DNA of 38,091 nucleotides from a virus. Below the pieces are notes generated by a model, which saw nothing but the letters and a program-made list of their open reading frames with translations, had not been told where the DNA came from and made no database searches. The stretch lies in the IMG/VR virus record IMGVR_UViG_3300010370_000091, positions 1 through 38,091 of that record; one strand, written 5' to 3'. The position numbers and the translations under genes are program-made. Below are positions 1 to 8,121 of the stretch, piece after piece; the stretch's first letter is position 1; the number at the start of each line of letters is the position of its first letter.

Positions 1-1
1 A

Positions 2-1672
2 AGCAGCGGTAATACCCCGACTGTTGTTGGGCAGTATGGTGCTTACGGCATTGGTTCGGGTGGCACATCGTCGAGCATTACTGTTGGTGGTTCTAACTAC
101 AATCTTTACACTTTTACTTCTGACGGTAACTTTGTTGTAACTACAGCAGGTTTGTTTGATGTTCTGCTTATTGGTGGCGGTGGCGGAGGCGGAGGTTGTT
201 ATAACGATAATGTCGCTGGCGGTGGCGGAGGTGGCGGTGGTGTATTAGGTATTAACAGCACAACCAGCATTTATCTTGACGCTGGAACTTATTCCGTTGA
301 TGTCGGTGCTGGTGGTGCAGGAACAACCGCAACAGCAAACGGTGGTATCGGTTTGAAATCATCTATCGGCACACAGATATCTGTTGCTGGTGGTGGCGGT
401 GGTGGCTGTTATGACGGTCAATTAAATATGTATCCAACAGGTGCGTCTGGTGGTGGCGTTTTTGATGCAGCCGTAAGTGGCACGGGTTCGGTTTCTTGCG
501 ATAGCAATGTTGGTAATAATGGTGGTGGTTCTACTGCTAGCAATGGCGCTGGTGGTGGCGGTGGTGCTGGTGGTGCTGGTGGTAATGCAACAGGAACAAC
601 TGGTGGCACGGGCGGAAATGGAAAAGACATCAGCACATTTATTACTGGCTCAACTTATTATGCTGGTGCTGGTGGTGGCGGTGGTGGCTCAGTTACAGGC
701 GGAACAGCAGGTAATGGTGGTGTCGCAGGTAAGATATCAGGTGCAGGCAACAATGGTGTGAACTATGGTGCTGGTGGCGGTGGAACAGTTGATGCTTTGC
801 AGTCAGGTAACGGTGCGGCAGGCGCAGTATTTATCAGGTCGAAAACAAGTGCTGTAGCGAATTTGAGTGGTTACGGTGTTGCTTCTGGTGGTAGTTCTTC
901 AACGATTACTGTTGGCGGTCAGAGTTACACGCTGCTGTCGTTTACTTCGGATGCGAATTTGACTGTTAGCACGGGCGGTTTATTTGATGTGCTTCTTGTT
1001 GGTGGTGGTGGCGGTGGGGGTGCAAGAAACGACTCTGATAGTGCTGGCGGTGGCGGAGGTGGTGGCATTTTGCAATCAACAATTTATTTGAATGCAAACG
1101 CATCCATTAAAGTTGGCGCTGGTGGCGCTGGCGGTGGCGGTGTAGGTCGTAACGGTTTTGGTTCTTCAATCGGTTCAACTGCTTTAAGTTTGTCGGTTGT
1201 TGGTGGTGGTGGCGGTGGTAGTTCTGGTGGCGGTAGCACTCGTGTTGGCATGGTTGGTGGTTCTGGTGGTGGTAGTGCTGCAAATGCTGGCGTTCAAGTT
1301 GCAGGTGCAGCAGCGTCAATAGATGTTGTTACGGGTCAAGCAGGTGGTGCTGGGAATACAAATGCTGGCGGTGGCGGTGGCGGTTTTACAGCGGTTGGCG
1401 GTGCAGGTAACGGGGGCACGGCAACGGGTGGTGCTGGTGGCGCAGGTTACGATGTCAGTAACTTTATCGGTGGTTCAGCACTTGTAAAATCAGGTGGGGG
1501 CGGCGGACAAGGCACAACAGGCGGTGCAGGTGGTTCTGGTGGCGGTGGCACAGGTGCTAGCGGTGCAGGCGCAGCAACAGCAGGCACAGCAAATAGTGGC
1601 GGTGGTGGTGGTGCAGGCAATACTGCACAAGCAGGCGGTTCTGGCATCGTCTATGTCAGGTTCAAAATCTAA
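2..1672 (+). CDS. Glycine-rich fibre-like protein, 5' partial
   Basis: The frame is open from the window edge, giving 556 visible residues and no start codon. The protein contains two copies of a module: a G-Y/A-G-x-G-G-T/S-S-S-x-I-T-V-G-G segment, a Y-x-L-x-x-F-T-S-D-x-N strand, a G-L-F-D-V-L-L turn, and then long glycine runs. The second module begins near nt 853. This matches the glycine-rich domain type seen in phage tail-fibre and adhesin proteins, so a receptor-binding or fibre-tip role is likely but inferred. The edge sequence (SSGNTPTVVGQYGAYG) nearly repeats the start of the gene at 37977, so the true start probably lies only a few codons before position 1. The DNA is highly repetitive (GGTGGTGGC), which explains antisense open frames that should be ignored. 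Confidence 0.85.
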   Translation, partial: SSGNTPTVVGQYGAYGIGSGGTSSSITVGGSNYNLYTFTSDGNFVVTTAGLFDVLLIGGGGGGGGCYNDNVAGGGGGGGGVLGINSTTSIYLDAGTYSVDVGAGGAGTTATANGGIGLKSSIGTQISVAGGGGGGCYDGQLNMYPTGASGGGVFDAAVSGTGSVSCDSNVGNNGGGSTASNGAGGGGGAGGAGGNATGTTGGTGGNGKDISTFITGSTYYAGAGGGGGGSVTGGTAGNGGVAGKISGAGNNGVNYGAGGGGTVDALQSGNGAAGAVFIRSKTSAVANLSGYGVASGGSSSTITVGGQSYTLLSFTSDANLTVSTGGLFDVLLVGGGGGGGARNDSDSAGGGGGGGILQSTIYLNANASIKVGAGGAGGGGVGRNGFGSSIGSTALSLSVVGGGGGGSSGGGSTRVGMVGGSGGGSAANAGVQVAGAAASIDVVTGQAGGAGNTNAGGGGGGFTAVGGAGNGGTATGGAGGAGYDVSNFIGGSALVKSGGGGGQGTTGGAGGSGGGGTGASGAGAATAGTANSGGGGGAGNTAQAGGSGIVYVRFKI

Positions 1673-1696
1673 ATAAATCACACAGGAGAATAAACA

Positions 1697-1918
1697 ATGT
1701 CAGCACAATACTTCGCACAAATCGACGACAACAACGTAGTAACCCATGTCGCTGTAGTGCAACGAGAGTTCCTTGAAGCGAACCCTCAACGCTATGAGGG
1801 TCGTTGGGTTGAAACTTTTTTTGATACTGAGGGTAAAACTTATGCTGGTATCGGATACACATACGATGAGGTGTCACAGGATTTTGTTGCGCCTGTAATG
1901 CCTGAGGTTGAGGTTTAG
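1697..1918 (+). CDS. Small virion/fibre-associated protein, copy 1
   Basis: This 73-residue protein starts after a good ribosome site (AGGAG, about 10 nt upstream). It resembles small structural proteins common in aquatic phages, which have an N-terminal FAQxDDNN-x-V segment and an AGIGYTYD near the C-terminus. It is a clear paralogue of the 78-residue gene at 2823, with the same F-L-E-A-N-P, W-V-E-T-F-F and YAGxGYTYD blocks. It sits between two glycine-rich fibre genes, so it probably caps, chaperones or joins those fibres. The exact role is unknown. Confidence 0.85.
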   Translation: MSAQYFAQIDDNNVVTHVAVVQREFLEANPQRYEGRWVETFFDTEGKTYAGIGYTYDEVSQDFVAPVMPEVEV

Positions 1919-1920
1919 TT

Positions 1921-2820
1921 ATGTCCGCTAGGTTGATGGGTTATGTTTCAGCAAGCAACACACCAACTTTGGTTGCTGCAATTTCAGGATATGGTGTTGC
2001 TACGGGTGGAACTTCATCAACTATTACTATTAATGGTCAAAGTTATACTTTGTTAACATTTACCTCAGATGGAAATCTTGTTGTTTCTACTGCTGGTTAT
2101 TTTGATATTTTGATGGTTGGTGGCGGAGGTGGTGGCGCTGGTAGTGGTGGTGCTGGAAACAATTATGAACAAGGCGGCGGTGGTGGAGGTGGTGTTTTAG
2201 TTGCCTCGGGAGATTATGGACTTTTACTAGATACTGGTACTTACGCTGTTGATGTTGGCGCAGGTGGTGGTGCGGGTGTTGCTGGTGCGAAAAGCGACAT
2301 AACGATTAATTTGTTAAGAACACCACTTATTAACGGTGGCGGTTTTGGTGCATATCGTGGCATTACTGGTGGTGCTGGTGCGAATGGTGGCGGTGGTGCA
2401 TATAACACAACAGCAGGTGGTGTGGGTAATCAAACAGCATCAACAACAGGAACTATTAACAACGGTTTAATTCGTTATAGCGGTTATTCTGGTGGTACTG
2501 GTAGTAATGACGCAGGAGGCGGTGGCGGTGGTGGTGCTGGTGGTGCAGGTTCGGCTGCTGTTGCTCAAAACGGTGGTGCTGGCGGTAACGGTGTTGATAT
2601 AAGCGCATTTATTACTGGCGCAACATATTATGCTGGCGCAGGTGGTGGAGGAGGCGGTGGCACGGGTGGTGGTGCAGCAAGCCTTGGTGGTGTTGCAGGT
2701 AAAACATCTGGCACAGGCAACAATGGCGTAAATTATGGTGCTGGTGGTGGTGGCACATATTCCGCATCTTTGGGTGGGGCAGGTGCAGCAGGTGTTATCT
2801 ATGTAAGGTTTAGAAATTAG
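1921..2820 (+). CDS. Glycine-rich fibre-like protein
   Basis: This complete 299-residue protein starts two bases after the previous stop, with only a weak GAGG upstream, so translation is probably coupled. It carries one copy of the module seen in the window-edge gene (TGGTSSTITINGQSYTLL, then TSDGNLVVSTAGYFDILMV, then a polyglycine tract). Its C-terminal half shares a long segment with that gene (FITGATYYAGAG, GVAGKTSGTGNNGVNYG). It ends in IYVRFRN, like the IVYVRFKI end of the other protein, suggesting a conserved terminal strand. It is probably a tail fibre or adhesin. The shared blocks are long enough at the DNA level to support recombination between the genes. Confidence 0.85.
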   Translation: MSARLMGYVSASNTPTLVAAISGYGVATGGTSSTITINGQSYTLLTFTSDGNLVVSTAGYFDILMVGGGGGGAGSGGAGNNYEQGGGGGGGVLVASGDYGLLLDTGTYAVDVGAGGGAGVAGAKSDITINLLRTPLINGGGFGAYRGITGGAGANGGGGAYNTTAGGVGNQTASTTGTINNGLIRYSGYSGGTGSNDAGGGGGGGAGGAGSAAVAQNGGAGGNGVDISAFITGATYYAGAGGGGGGGTGGGAASLGGVAGKTSGTGNNGVNYGAGGGGTYSASLGGAGAAGVIYVRFRN

Positions 2821-2822
2821 TT

Positions 2823-3059
2823 ATGGAACGACAATACTTTGCACAAGTTGACGACAACAACATTGTCACAAAAGTTGCTGTTGTCACACGAGAATTTTTA
2901 GAAGCAAACCCTAACCGCTATACAGGTAAATGGGTTGAAACATTTTTCAACACCGAAGGCAAGGTTTACGCTGGTGTCGGTTACACCTATGACGCTGTGA
3001 ACGATGTGTTCGTAGCCCCACCAGCCCCAGAAGTAGGAGAAAACAATGAAAATCAGTAA
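2823..3059 (+). CDS. Small virion/fibre-associated protein, copy 2
   Basis: This 78-residue paralogue of the gene at 1697 is identical through most of its core (YFAQxDDNN, REFLEANP, KWVETFF, YAGVGYTYD) with a longer acidic tail. It starts two bases after the glycine-rich gene's stop, repeating the arrangement of the preceding pair. The layout therefore looks like a tandem duplication of a unit made of a glycine-rich protein plus this small protein. Its last 14 bases overlap the next gene and contain that gene's ribosome site (GTAGGAG). Confidence 0.85.
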   Translation: MERQYFAQVDDNNIVTKVAVVTREFLEANPNRYTGKWVETFFNTEGKVYAGVGYTYDAVNDVFVAPPAPEVGENNENQ

Positions 3060-3243
3060 ACAACAAAAAGCAGCACTACAGTCATATTTCCGTAGCGTTG
3101 TCGCTGCTGTCGTTGCTGTTGCCGCTACAGGTAACTATGCGCCAGACGACCTAGGTAAAGCAGCAGTTGCTGCGTTGATTCCACCAATTTTACGTTGGGC
3201 TAACAGTAATGACCCTGCGTTTGGACGGGTTGTACAAAAATAA
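3046..3243 (+). CDS. Small hydrophobic protein, possible holin
   Basis: This 65-residue protein has a basic N-terminus (MKISKQQKAA). It has two hydrophobic stretches, residues 17-27 and about 38-50 (AAVAALIPPILRWA), separated by a short polar turn. It lies immediately upstream of an endolysin, with stop and start overlapping (TAATG). Size, charge pattern and position fit a small phage holin that would form inner-membrane lesions. I do not recognise a named holin family, and the first stretch is only weakly hydrophobic, so holin is an inference from context. The start is fixed by GTAGGAG about 8 nt upstream. Confidence 0.75.
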   Translation: MKISKQQKAALQSYFRSVVAAVVAVAATGNYAPDDLGKAAVAALIPPILRWANSNDPAFGRVVQK

Positions 3244-3785
3244 TGCCATTAGTGGTTGCACCTATAAAGTTTTGCAGCCATCTAGCAGGTAAAAAACCCA
3301 GTCAAGTTACACCAGATATTTTGCGTAAATGTTCTGGTGGTGGCAAAATGGAGTTATGTGCTGCTGATGCGTGGGATGCGATGGTTGCCGCCGCTGCTGC
3401 GGACGGCATCACTTTAAAACCAACCAGCCTAGGTGACCAGTTTCGTAGCATTGAACAGCAGAAGACAGCGTTTCTGCAACGTTATAGAAAAGAACCTGTT
3501 GCTAATTCTACTAGTAGGACGTGGAATGGTCAGAAGTGGTGGTTGAAGCGTGGGTTTGCGCCTTTGGCTGCACCGAATGATGACCCTAAGACTTGTAGCC
3601 GTCATATGCTTGGTTTGGCTGTTGATGTTGCAAACGCTAGTGGTAAAGTTTTGAAGTGGTTGCAGGATAATAATGAGAGGTTTGGTTTTAGTCACGAGGT
3701 TCAGTCTGAGCCTTGGCATATCCGCTATGTTGCTGGGGATGATGTTCCTAGTGCGGTTTTGGAGTTTTTGCAACAATCTAAATAA
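3243..3785 (+). CDS. M15 (VanY-like) peptidase endolysin
   Basis: This 180-residue protein has the zinc-peptidase signature of the M15 D,D-/L,D-carboxypeptidase family. SRHMLGLAVDV (119-129) supplies H121 and D128, and EPWH (156-159) supplies E156 and H159. These are the zinc ligands and the catalytic acid. It would cleave peptide bonds in cell-wall stem peptides or cross-bridges at lysis. No signal peptide is seen, so release would depend on a holin, in agreement with the hydrophobic protein directly upstream. The N-terminal 50 residues contain three cysteines and no recognised binding domain. The start overlaps the previous stop (TAATG). Confidence 0.9.
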   Translation: MPLVVAPIKFCSHLAGKKPSQVTPDILRKCSGGGKMELCAADAWDAMVAAAAADGITLKPTSLGDQFRSIEQQKTAFLQRYRKEPVANSTSRTWNGQKWWLKRGFAPLAAPNDDPKTCSRHMLGLAVDVANASGKVLKWLQDNNERFGFSHEVQSEPWHIRYVAGDDVPSAVLEFLQQSK

Positions 3786-3805
3786 CAATCTGTTAGGATG
3801 GTGTT

Positions 3806-4225
3806 ATGCGTAAATGGTTTGTAGCCTTTATTGTCGCATGTCTGGTTGTGCCAATCAGTCATGTTCATGCTGTATCTAGAGAGTTAGTTGGTAAGTGTGG
3901 GCATTGGTTGGATGATGCGTTGGATGTAGGTTGGTCTAGAAGTGATTTATCTAAACTAGATTATATTATGTGGCGTGAGTCACGTTGTTTTCCTAGGGTG
4001 TTTAATTCATCTGACCCGAATGGTGGGTCTGGTGGTTTGCTGCAAATTAACCAGTTTTGGTGTTTACCTAATAAATATAATCCTAGTGGTTGGTTGCAGT
4101 CGCAGGGGATTCTTAATTCGTGTAAACAGTTGTTGATTCCTAGGGTGAATTTAGAGGCTGGTTTAGCGATTTTTGAGTATTCGGAGGAACGTAACGGTAA
4201 TGGTTGGCAGCCTTGGGGTAAATAA
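3806..4225 (+). CDS. Secreted lysozyme/transglycosylase-like protein
   Basis: This 139-residue protein has a signal peptide (MRKW, a hydrophobic core, and cleavage after VHA near residue 22). The mature part carries MWRESR with a candidate catalytic E58, then GGLLQINQFW (77-86), as in SLT/lysozyme-fold muramidases. Four cysteines (31, 61, 86, 106) could form disulfides outside the cytoplasm. It probably cleaves the glycan backbone, complementing the M15 peptidase next door. Alternatively it may be a virion-associated wall hydrolase used at entry, since it sits among structural genes. It is exported without a holin if the signal works. Its stop overlaps the terminase start (TAATG). Confidence 0.85.
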   Translation: MRKWFVAFIVACLVVPISHVHAVSRELVGKCGHWLDDALDVGWSRSDLSKLDYIMWRESRCFPRVFNSSDPNGGSGGLLQINQFWCLPNKYNPSGWLQSQGILNSCKQLLIPRVNLEAGLAIFEYSEERNGNGWQPWGK

Positions 4226-5826
4226 TGGAATTAAATGAACTGTTAAACGAAGCAGAGTTTCGTAAGTGTCGTGGACCTGAAAACGCTAATGTTGATGAAC
4301 AGTTGGCTGCGTTTACATATTTTTGTGAAAAGTATTGGTTTGTTAAACATCCGCAAAAGGGACGTATTTTGTTTAAGTTGCGTCCAGCACAGATTGAAAC
4401 TGTTCATACTTGGATGAGTGAACGTTACAGTATTGTTTTGAAGGCTCGTCAGATTGGTTTCAGTACTTTGGCTGCTGCCTATAGTTTTTGGTTGGCATAT
4501 TTTTTTGCTGACCGTTTTATTGTTATGTTGTCACGTACTGAACGTGAATCTGTGAAGTTGCTATCCAAGGCTAAGTATGGTTACAAGTTTTTGCCGCAAT
4601 GGTTTAAGTTGCGTGGTCCGCAACAGGTAACTGAACATCAACTGAAAATGGTGTTTGATAACGAGTCCGCCATAGAATCATTACCTAGTAGCAATGACCC
4701 TGCTCGTGGCGAGTCGGTGTATTTGGTTATTGTGGATGAATGGGCGTTCTTACCTAATGCTGAGGAAGCGTGGGCTTCTATTGAACCTGTTACTGACGTT
4801 GGTGGTCGTGTGATTGGTTTGTCTACTGCTAATGGGTCAGGTAATTTTTATCACGAGTTGTGGGTTGGTTCTCAAACCAACGCCAACAAATTTAAAGGCA
4901 TCTTTTTTCCTTGGTCCGCTGACGGTGAACGTAATCAGGATTGGTATGATGCTAAAGCGGCTAACATGCATCCTTGGCAACTACATCAAGAATATCCAAC
5001 ATTTCCTGAGGAAGCGTTTATTAAGTCAGGTAATCCTGTTTTTGATATTCAAATGTTGGATGACATGTCTATTGTGGAACCCAGTAGAGGTTATTATCAT
5101 TTGTATTCTGATGGGAATGGTGAGTTTCGTTATTCTGAGAATGGCGAGTTGCATGTTTGGGCTATGCCACAGAAGGAATCTGTTTATGTGATTGGCGCTG
5201 ACGTTGCTGAAGGTTTATCTTATGGTGACTATAGTTCTGCGCATATTATTGATGCACGTAGCGGTGTTGTTGTTGCTACTTGGCATGGTCGTATTGAACC
5301 TGATTTGTTTGGTGAAATGTTGGCTGAATTAGGTTGGTGGTATAATACTGCGTTGTTGGGTATTGAGAATAATAATCATGGTTTAACTACTCTTAAGGCT
5401 GCTCAGAAGCATGGTTATAAAAATCTTTATAAGCAGCGCCGTTTGGCGCATGTTCGTCCTGAGGCTACGGATATTTTGGGTTGGCGTACTACGGCTACTA
5501 CTAAACCTTTGGCTATTGACGAGTTGTCTGCCGCTATGCGTACTGATACTGTACAGATTTATGACCGTTTAACTATTGCGGAGTTGCGTACTTTTGTTCG
5601 TAAGGAGAATGGTAAGATGTCTGGTAGTCCGCATGATGACCGTGTGATTTCTTTGGCTATTGCTAATCAGATGTTGAAGTATGTTTGGTTGCCTGAGTAT
5701 CGTCCGTCTAGTAAGCCGCCTGAAAATAGTTTGTTGTGGTGGGAAAAACATATTTTTGGTGGTCGTAAGGCGGAAAAAACACCGATTGGCGCACATAATG
5801 TGCGCAGTCAGACTCCTTTTAGGTAG
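4225..5826 (+). CDS. terL: Terminase large subunit
   Basis: This 533-residue packaging motor has an N-terminal ATPase and a C-terminal RNase-H-fold nuclease. The Walker A variant is KARQIGFST (73-81), Walker B is YLVIVDE (166-172, D171/E172), and the coupling motif is STAN (200-203). Nuclease acids are visible at D326 (IGADVAEG), E381 (GIENNNHG) and D471/D472 (PHDDRV). It drives genome translocation into the prohead through the portal and cuts the concatemer. Unusually, the likely small subunit is not adjacent: it lies at 36566, with fibre and lysis genes in between. Length is typical for the family. Confidence 0.96.
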   Translation: MELNELLNEAEFRKCRGPENANVDEQLAAFTYFCEKYWFVKHPQKGRILFKLRPAQIETVHTWMSERYSIVLKARQIGFSTLAAAYSFWLAYFFADRFIVMLSRTERESVKLLSKAKYGYKFLPQWFKLRGPQQVTEHQLKMVFDNESAIESLPSSNDPARGESVYLVIVDEWAFLPNAEEAWASIEPVTDVGGRVIGLSTANGSGNFYHELWVGSQTNANKFKGIFFPWSADGERNQDWYDAKAANMHPWQLHQEYPTFPEEAFIKSGNPVFDIQMLDDMSIVEPSRGYYHLYSDGNGEFRYSENGELHVWAMPQKESVYVIGADVAEGLSYGDYSSAHIIDARSGVVVATWHGRIEPDLFGEMLAELGWWYNTALLGIENNNHGLTTLKAAQKHGYKNLYKQRRLAHVRPEATDILGWRTTATTKPLAIDELSAAMRTDTVQIYDRLTIAELRTFVRKENGKMSGSPHDDRVISLAIANQMLKYVWLPEYRPSSKPPENSLLWWEKHIFGGRKAEKTPIGAHNVRSQTPFR

Positions 5827-5851
5827 TTTGGGAACAGGAAAGTGTTATTAG

Positions 5852-6076
5852 ATGACAAATTTTACTTGTGAAGAGTGTTCTAGAGAGTTTTATGATGAAC
5901 AATTGCCCCATCGTGGCGCAATTTGTTTCGGCTGCCATATAAAAAGTGTCCGTCTAGGGTTTACTTACGGCAAAGACAACTTTCATGGGGATACTATTGC
6001 TGAGAAACAACGCAAAATTGTGTCGGATGCCGCTATTAATGGGGTTCAGGCTGAACCTGTGACTAATTGGATGTAG
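5852..6076 (+). CDS. Small zinc-ribbon protein
   Basis: This 74-residue protein has two CxxC knuckles (CEEC at 6-9, CFGC at 25-28), spaced as a zinc ribbon or treble clef. The rest is polar and has no recognised domain. It lies between the large terminase and the portal, so a packaging or virion-assembly role is possible but unproven. Upstream is a GGGAAC motif (5830-5835) of the kind found ahead of several rightward genes. The ribosome site is modest (AGGAAAG). Confidence 0.8.
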   Translation: MTNFTCEECSREFYDEQLPHRGAICFGCHIKSVRLGFTYGKDNFHGDTIAEKQRKIVSDAAINGVQAEPVTNWM

Positions 6077-6077
6077 T

Positions 6078-6275
6078 ATGGAAGCCATTATTGTACCTAT
6101 TATTGTGGCGGTTATCACAGGTCCAGTAGTGGTTGTTTTAAACAAGTTACGTTCAGAAAATACTAGCCAACATGCAGAATCTAGGGACTTGTTGCAACAG
6201 GTTGCTGATAAAGTTGATAGTGTTGGCACTAAATTGGATGAACATATCGGGTGGCATAAAGGTAAGGATGTATAA
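6078..6275 (+). CDS. Single-pass membrane protein with coiled coil
   Basis: This 65-residue protein has an N-terminal transmembrane helix (about residues 3-22) and then a charged amphipathic helix (SRDLLQQVADKVDSVGTKLDEHI). The layout resembles DUF2746-type phage membrane proteins, which occur near lysis or portal genes. It could be a holin accessory, antiholin or spanin-like protein. It starts two bases after the previous stop and its own stop overlaps the portal start (TAATG). Confidence 0.78.
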   Translation: MEAIIVPIIVAVITGPVVVVLNKLRSENTSQHAESRDLLQQVADKVDSVGTKLDEHIGWHKGKDV

Positions 6276-7999
6276 TGGCTAAGAAAAACTTGTCTGATTA
6301 TTTGGCTCAATCCAAACAACGTATTGAATCCAGTCGTAAGTGGCGTAAAGAAGATGGTTATGATGGTACTTGGCGACGTATGGTTGACATGTATAAAGGT
6401 CGCCATTTTGATGACTACAAAACCGAAGACCGCATGTTAGTTAACATTTCGTTTTCAACAATCAACGTTATTTCTCCAAGTATTTCTGTAAACTATCCGA
6501 AGATTACTGTCAATGCTGTTAATCCCGACAATGCTGCTCAGGCTGTTATCGCTGAAGCGGTTGTAAACTATTGGTGGAAGCATCGTGATATTCGTTCACA
6601 TTTCCGCCGTGCCGTCAAAGACATGTTAACTGTTGGTCATGGCTGGATGAAAGTTGGTTACCGTTTCGTTGAAGAAGAAGACACTCAAGGTGGCGACACG
6701 GAAGTTTCTGACGCTGTTGAAGGTGGAGAGTCAACACCAACTAGTATCATTTTGGAGGATAGCCCGTTCGCTGAACGGGTTTCCCCTAATGATGTTTTTG
6801 TTGACCCAGACGCAACAAGTATGCACGATATTCGTTGGATTGCGCAACGCATCCGCCGACCAATCAATGACGTAAAGCAAGATAAACGTTACAACAAAAC
6901 TGCTCGTGAACAAGTTAAAGTTATGGCAGTCAGCCGCTATGCGGATGACCCGTCACGCAAAAAAATACATGACAAAAATGCTGGATACGCAGAAATTTGG
7001 GAATTTTACGATATAGCCAGCAACATGATGAGCATTTTTTCTGAACAGGGCGAAAACTTTTTAGTTAAACCAATCAAAATGCCGTACTCGTTTGGTCAAC
7101 CTTTTGTAATGTTGCGCAACTATGAAATCCCAGACCATTTCTATCCTATGGGTGACCTAGAAAGTATTGAACCGTTGCAGAAAGAGTTGAACGAAACACG
7201 TTCACAGATGATGAATCATCGTAAAAAGTTTGCCCGTAAATATTTGTATAAAGAATCTGCTTTTGACCAGTTGGGTCGCACCGCTTTGGAATCAGATTTA
7301 GATAACGTTATGGTTCCTGTTATTTCGGATGAAAGTTTGGGCAGTGTTGTCTCTGCTTTCCCAGCGGTTATTAACCCACCAGAGTTCTATAATCAAACTA
7401 ATCTAATTGTTGGTGACATTGACCGTATTTCTGGTGTGACAGAGTTCCAACGTGGCGGCGTATCGGAGATTCGCCGCACCGCAACCGAAACATCGTTGAT
7501 GCAAGATGCCGCCAACGCTAGAACTTCCGACAAGTTGGCTACTGTTGAGCAGGCTATCGCCGAAATTGGTCGCCGTATGGTTCAGTTGGCTCAACAATAC
7601 ATGATTGGTGAACAGGTGGCACGTGTTATGGGCAAAGACGGTGAACCTGTTTGGGTTAACTTTGACCGTGACTATTTGCAAGGCGATTTTGATTTTGAGG
7701 TTGCTGCAGGTTCAACCCAACCAGCAAACGAGTCGTTCCGCCGTCAAATGGCATTGCAGATGGTTGATGCGCTTGCACCATTCGCTGGTGCAGGTATTGT
7801 TGACATGGGTAAACTCGCTGCCTATGTGTTGCAGATGGGTTTCGGTGTGAAGAACCCTGACGAGTTTATTAATGCTGCACCACAACAACAGGGTATGCCT
7901 GGTGGTCCTGCTGGTGCTGCGGGTGCGCCACCTGCCAGCCCTGAGGTTGAAGCAATGTTGGCTGCCCAACAACAGCAATCACCACTACCACCACAATAG
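6275..7999 (+). CDS. Portal protein
   Basis: This 574-residue protein has the features of P22-type and related podoviral portals: an N-terminal helical segment (RKWRKEDGYDGTWRRMVDMYKG), an early stretch with VNISFSTINVISPSISVNYPKITVNA, a central SPNDVFVDP wing segment, a PHFYPMGD-like region (IPDHFYPMGDLE), and long C-terminal helices. It would form the dodecameric ring at one capsid vertex through which DNA is packaged and ejected. The C-terminal 45 residues are Gln/Pro/Ala-rich and low in complexity. Position between terL and the scaffold supports the call. The start overlaps the previous stop. Confidence 0.92.
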   Translation: MAKKNLSDYLAQSKQRIESSRKWRKEDGYDGTWRRMVDMYKGRHFDDYKTEDRMLVNISFSTINVISPSISVNYPKITVNAVNPDNAAQAVIAEAVVNYWWKHRDIRSHFRRAVKDMLTVGHGWMKVGYRFVEEEDTQGGDTEVSDAVEGGESTPTSIILEDSPFAERVSPNDVFVDPDATSMHDIRWIAQRIRRPINDVKQDKRYNKTAREQVKVMAVSRYADDPSRKKIHDKNAGYAEIWEFYDIASNMMSIFSEQGENFLVKPIKMPYSFGQPFVMLRNYEIPDHFYPMGDLESIEPLQKELNETRSQMMNHRKKFARKYLYKESAFDQLGRTALESDLDNVMVPVISDESLGSVVSAFPAVINPPEFYNQTNLIVGDIDRISGVTEFQRGGVSEIRRTATETSLMQDAANARTSDKLATVEQAIAEIGRRMVQLAQQYMIGEQVARVMGKDGEPVWVNFDRDYLQGDFDFEVAAGSTQPANESFRRQMALQMVDALAPFAGAGIVDMGKLAAYVLQMGFGVKNPDEFINAAPQQQGMPGGPAGAAGAPPASPEVEAMLAAQQQQSPLPPQ

Positions 8000-8016
8000 G
8001 TCACCAGACATCTTAG

Positions 8017-8034
8017 GATGCGTTTTAACGCATC
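8017..8034 (+). other. RNA hairpin after portal gene
   Basis: GATGCG and CGCATC form a 6-bp stem around a TTTTAA loop, 17 nt after the portal stop. It is immediately followed by the stronger hairpin at 8043. There is no run of T after it, so it is more likely a messenger-processing or stabilising structure than a terminator. Confidence 0.5.
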
Positions 8035-8042
8035 TAAACCAG

Positions 8043-8067
8043 CGGGGGGTATCCACCATACCCCCCG
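8043..8067 (+). terminator. Strong GC hairpin between portal and scaffold
   Basis: CGGGGGGTAT pairs perfectly with ATACCCCCCG (10 bp) around a CCACC loop. Only TTA follows rather than a T run, so intrinsic termination would be partial at best. It may separate expression of the portal from that of the scaffold and capsid. A GGGAAC motif starts four bases later (8071). Confidence 0.6.
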
Positions 8068-8121
8068 TTAGGGAACGCCCATTCTAGTATTAGAACAACC
8101 ATTACGGATTCTAGGAGAAAT

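Noticed and set aside
418-636. Pro-rich open frames antisense to the glycine-rich genes
   Set aside because: They are mirror images of GGT/GGC repeats, with no ribosome sites and low complexity. The same applies to similar frames at 1447-1681.
3429-3788. Leftward 119-codon frame over the endolysin gene
   Set aside because: It is antisense to an M15 peptidase with clear catalytic residues and has no ribosome site.
8043-8067. Calling the portal-scaffold hairpin a full terminator
   Set aside because: There is no T run after the stem. It is kept as a partial terminator or processing hairpin.
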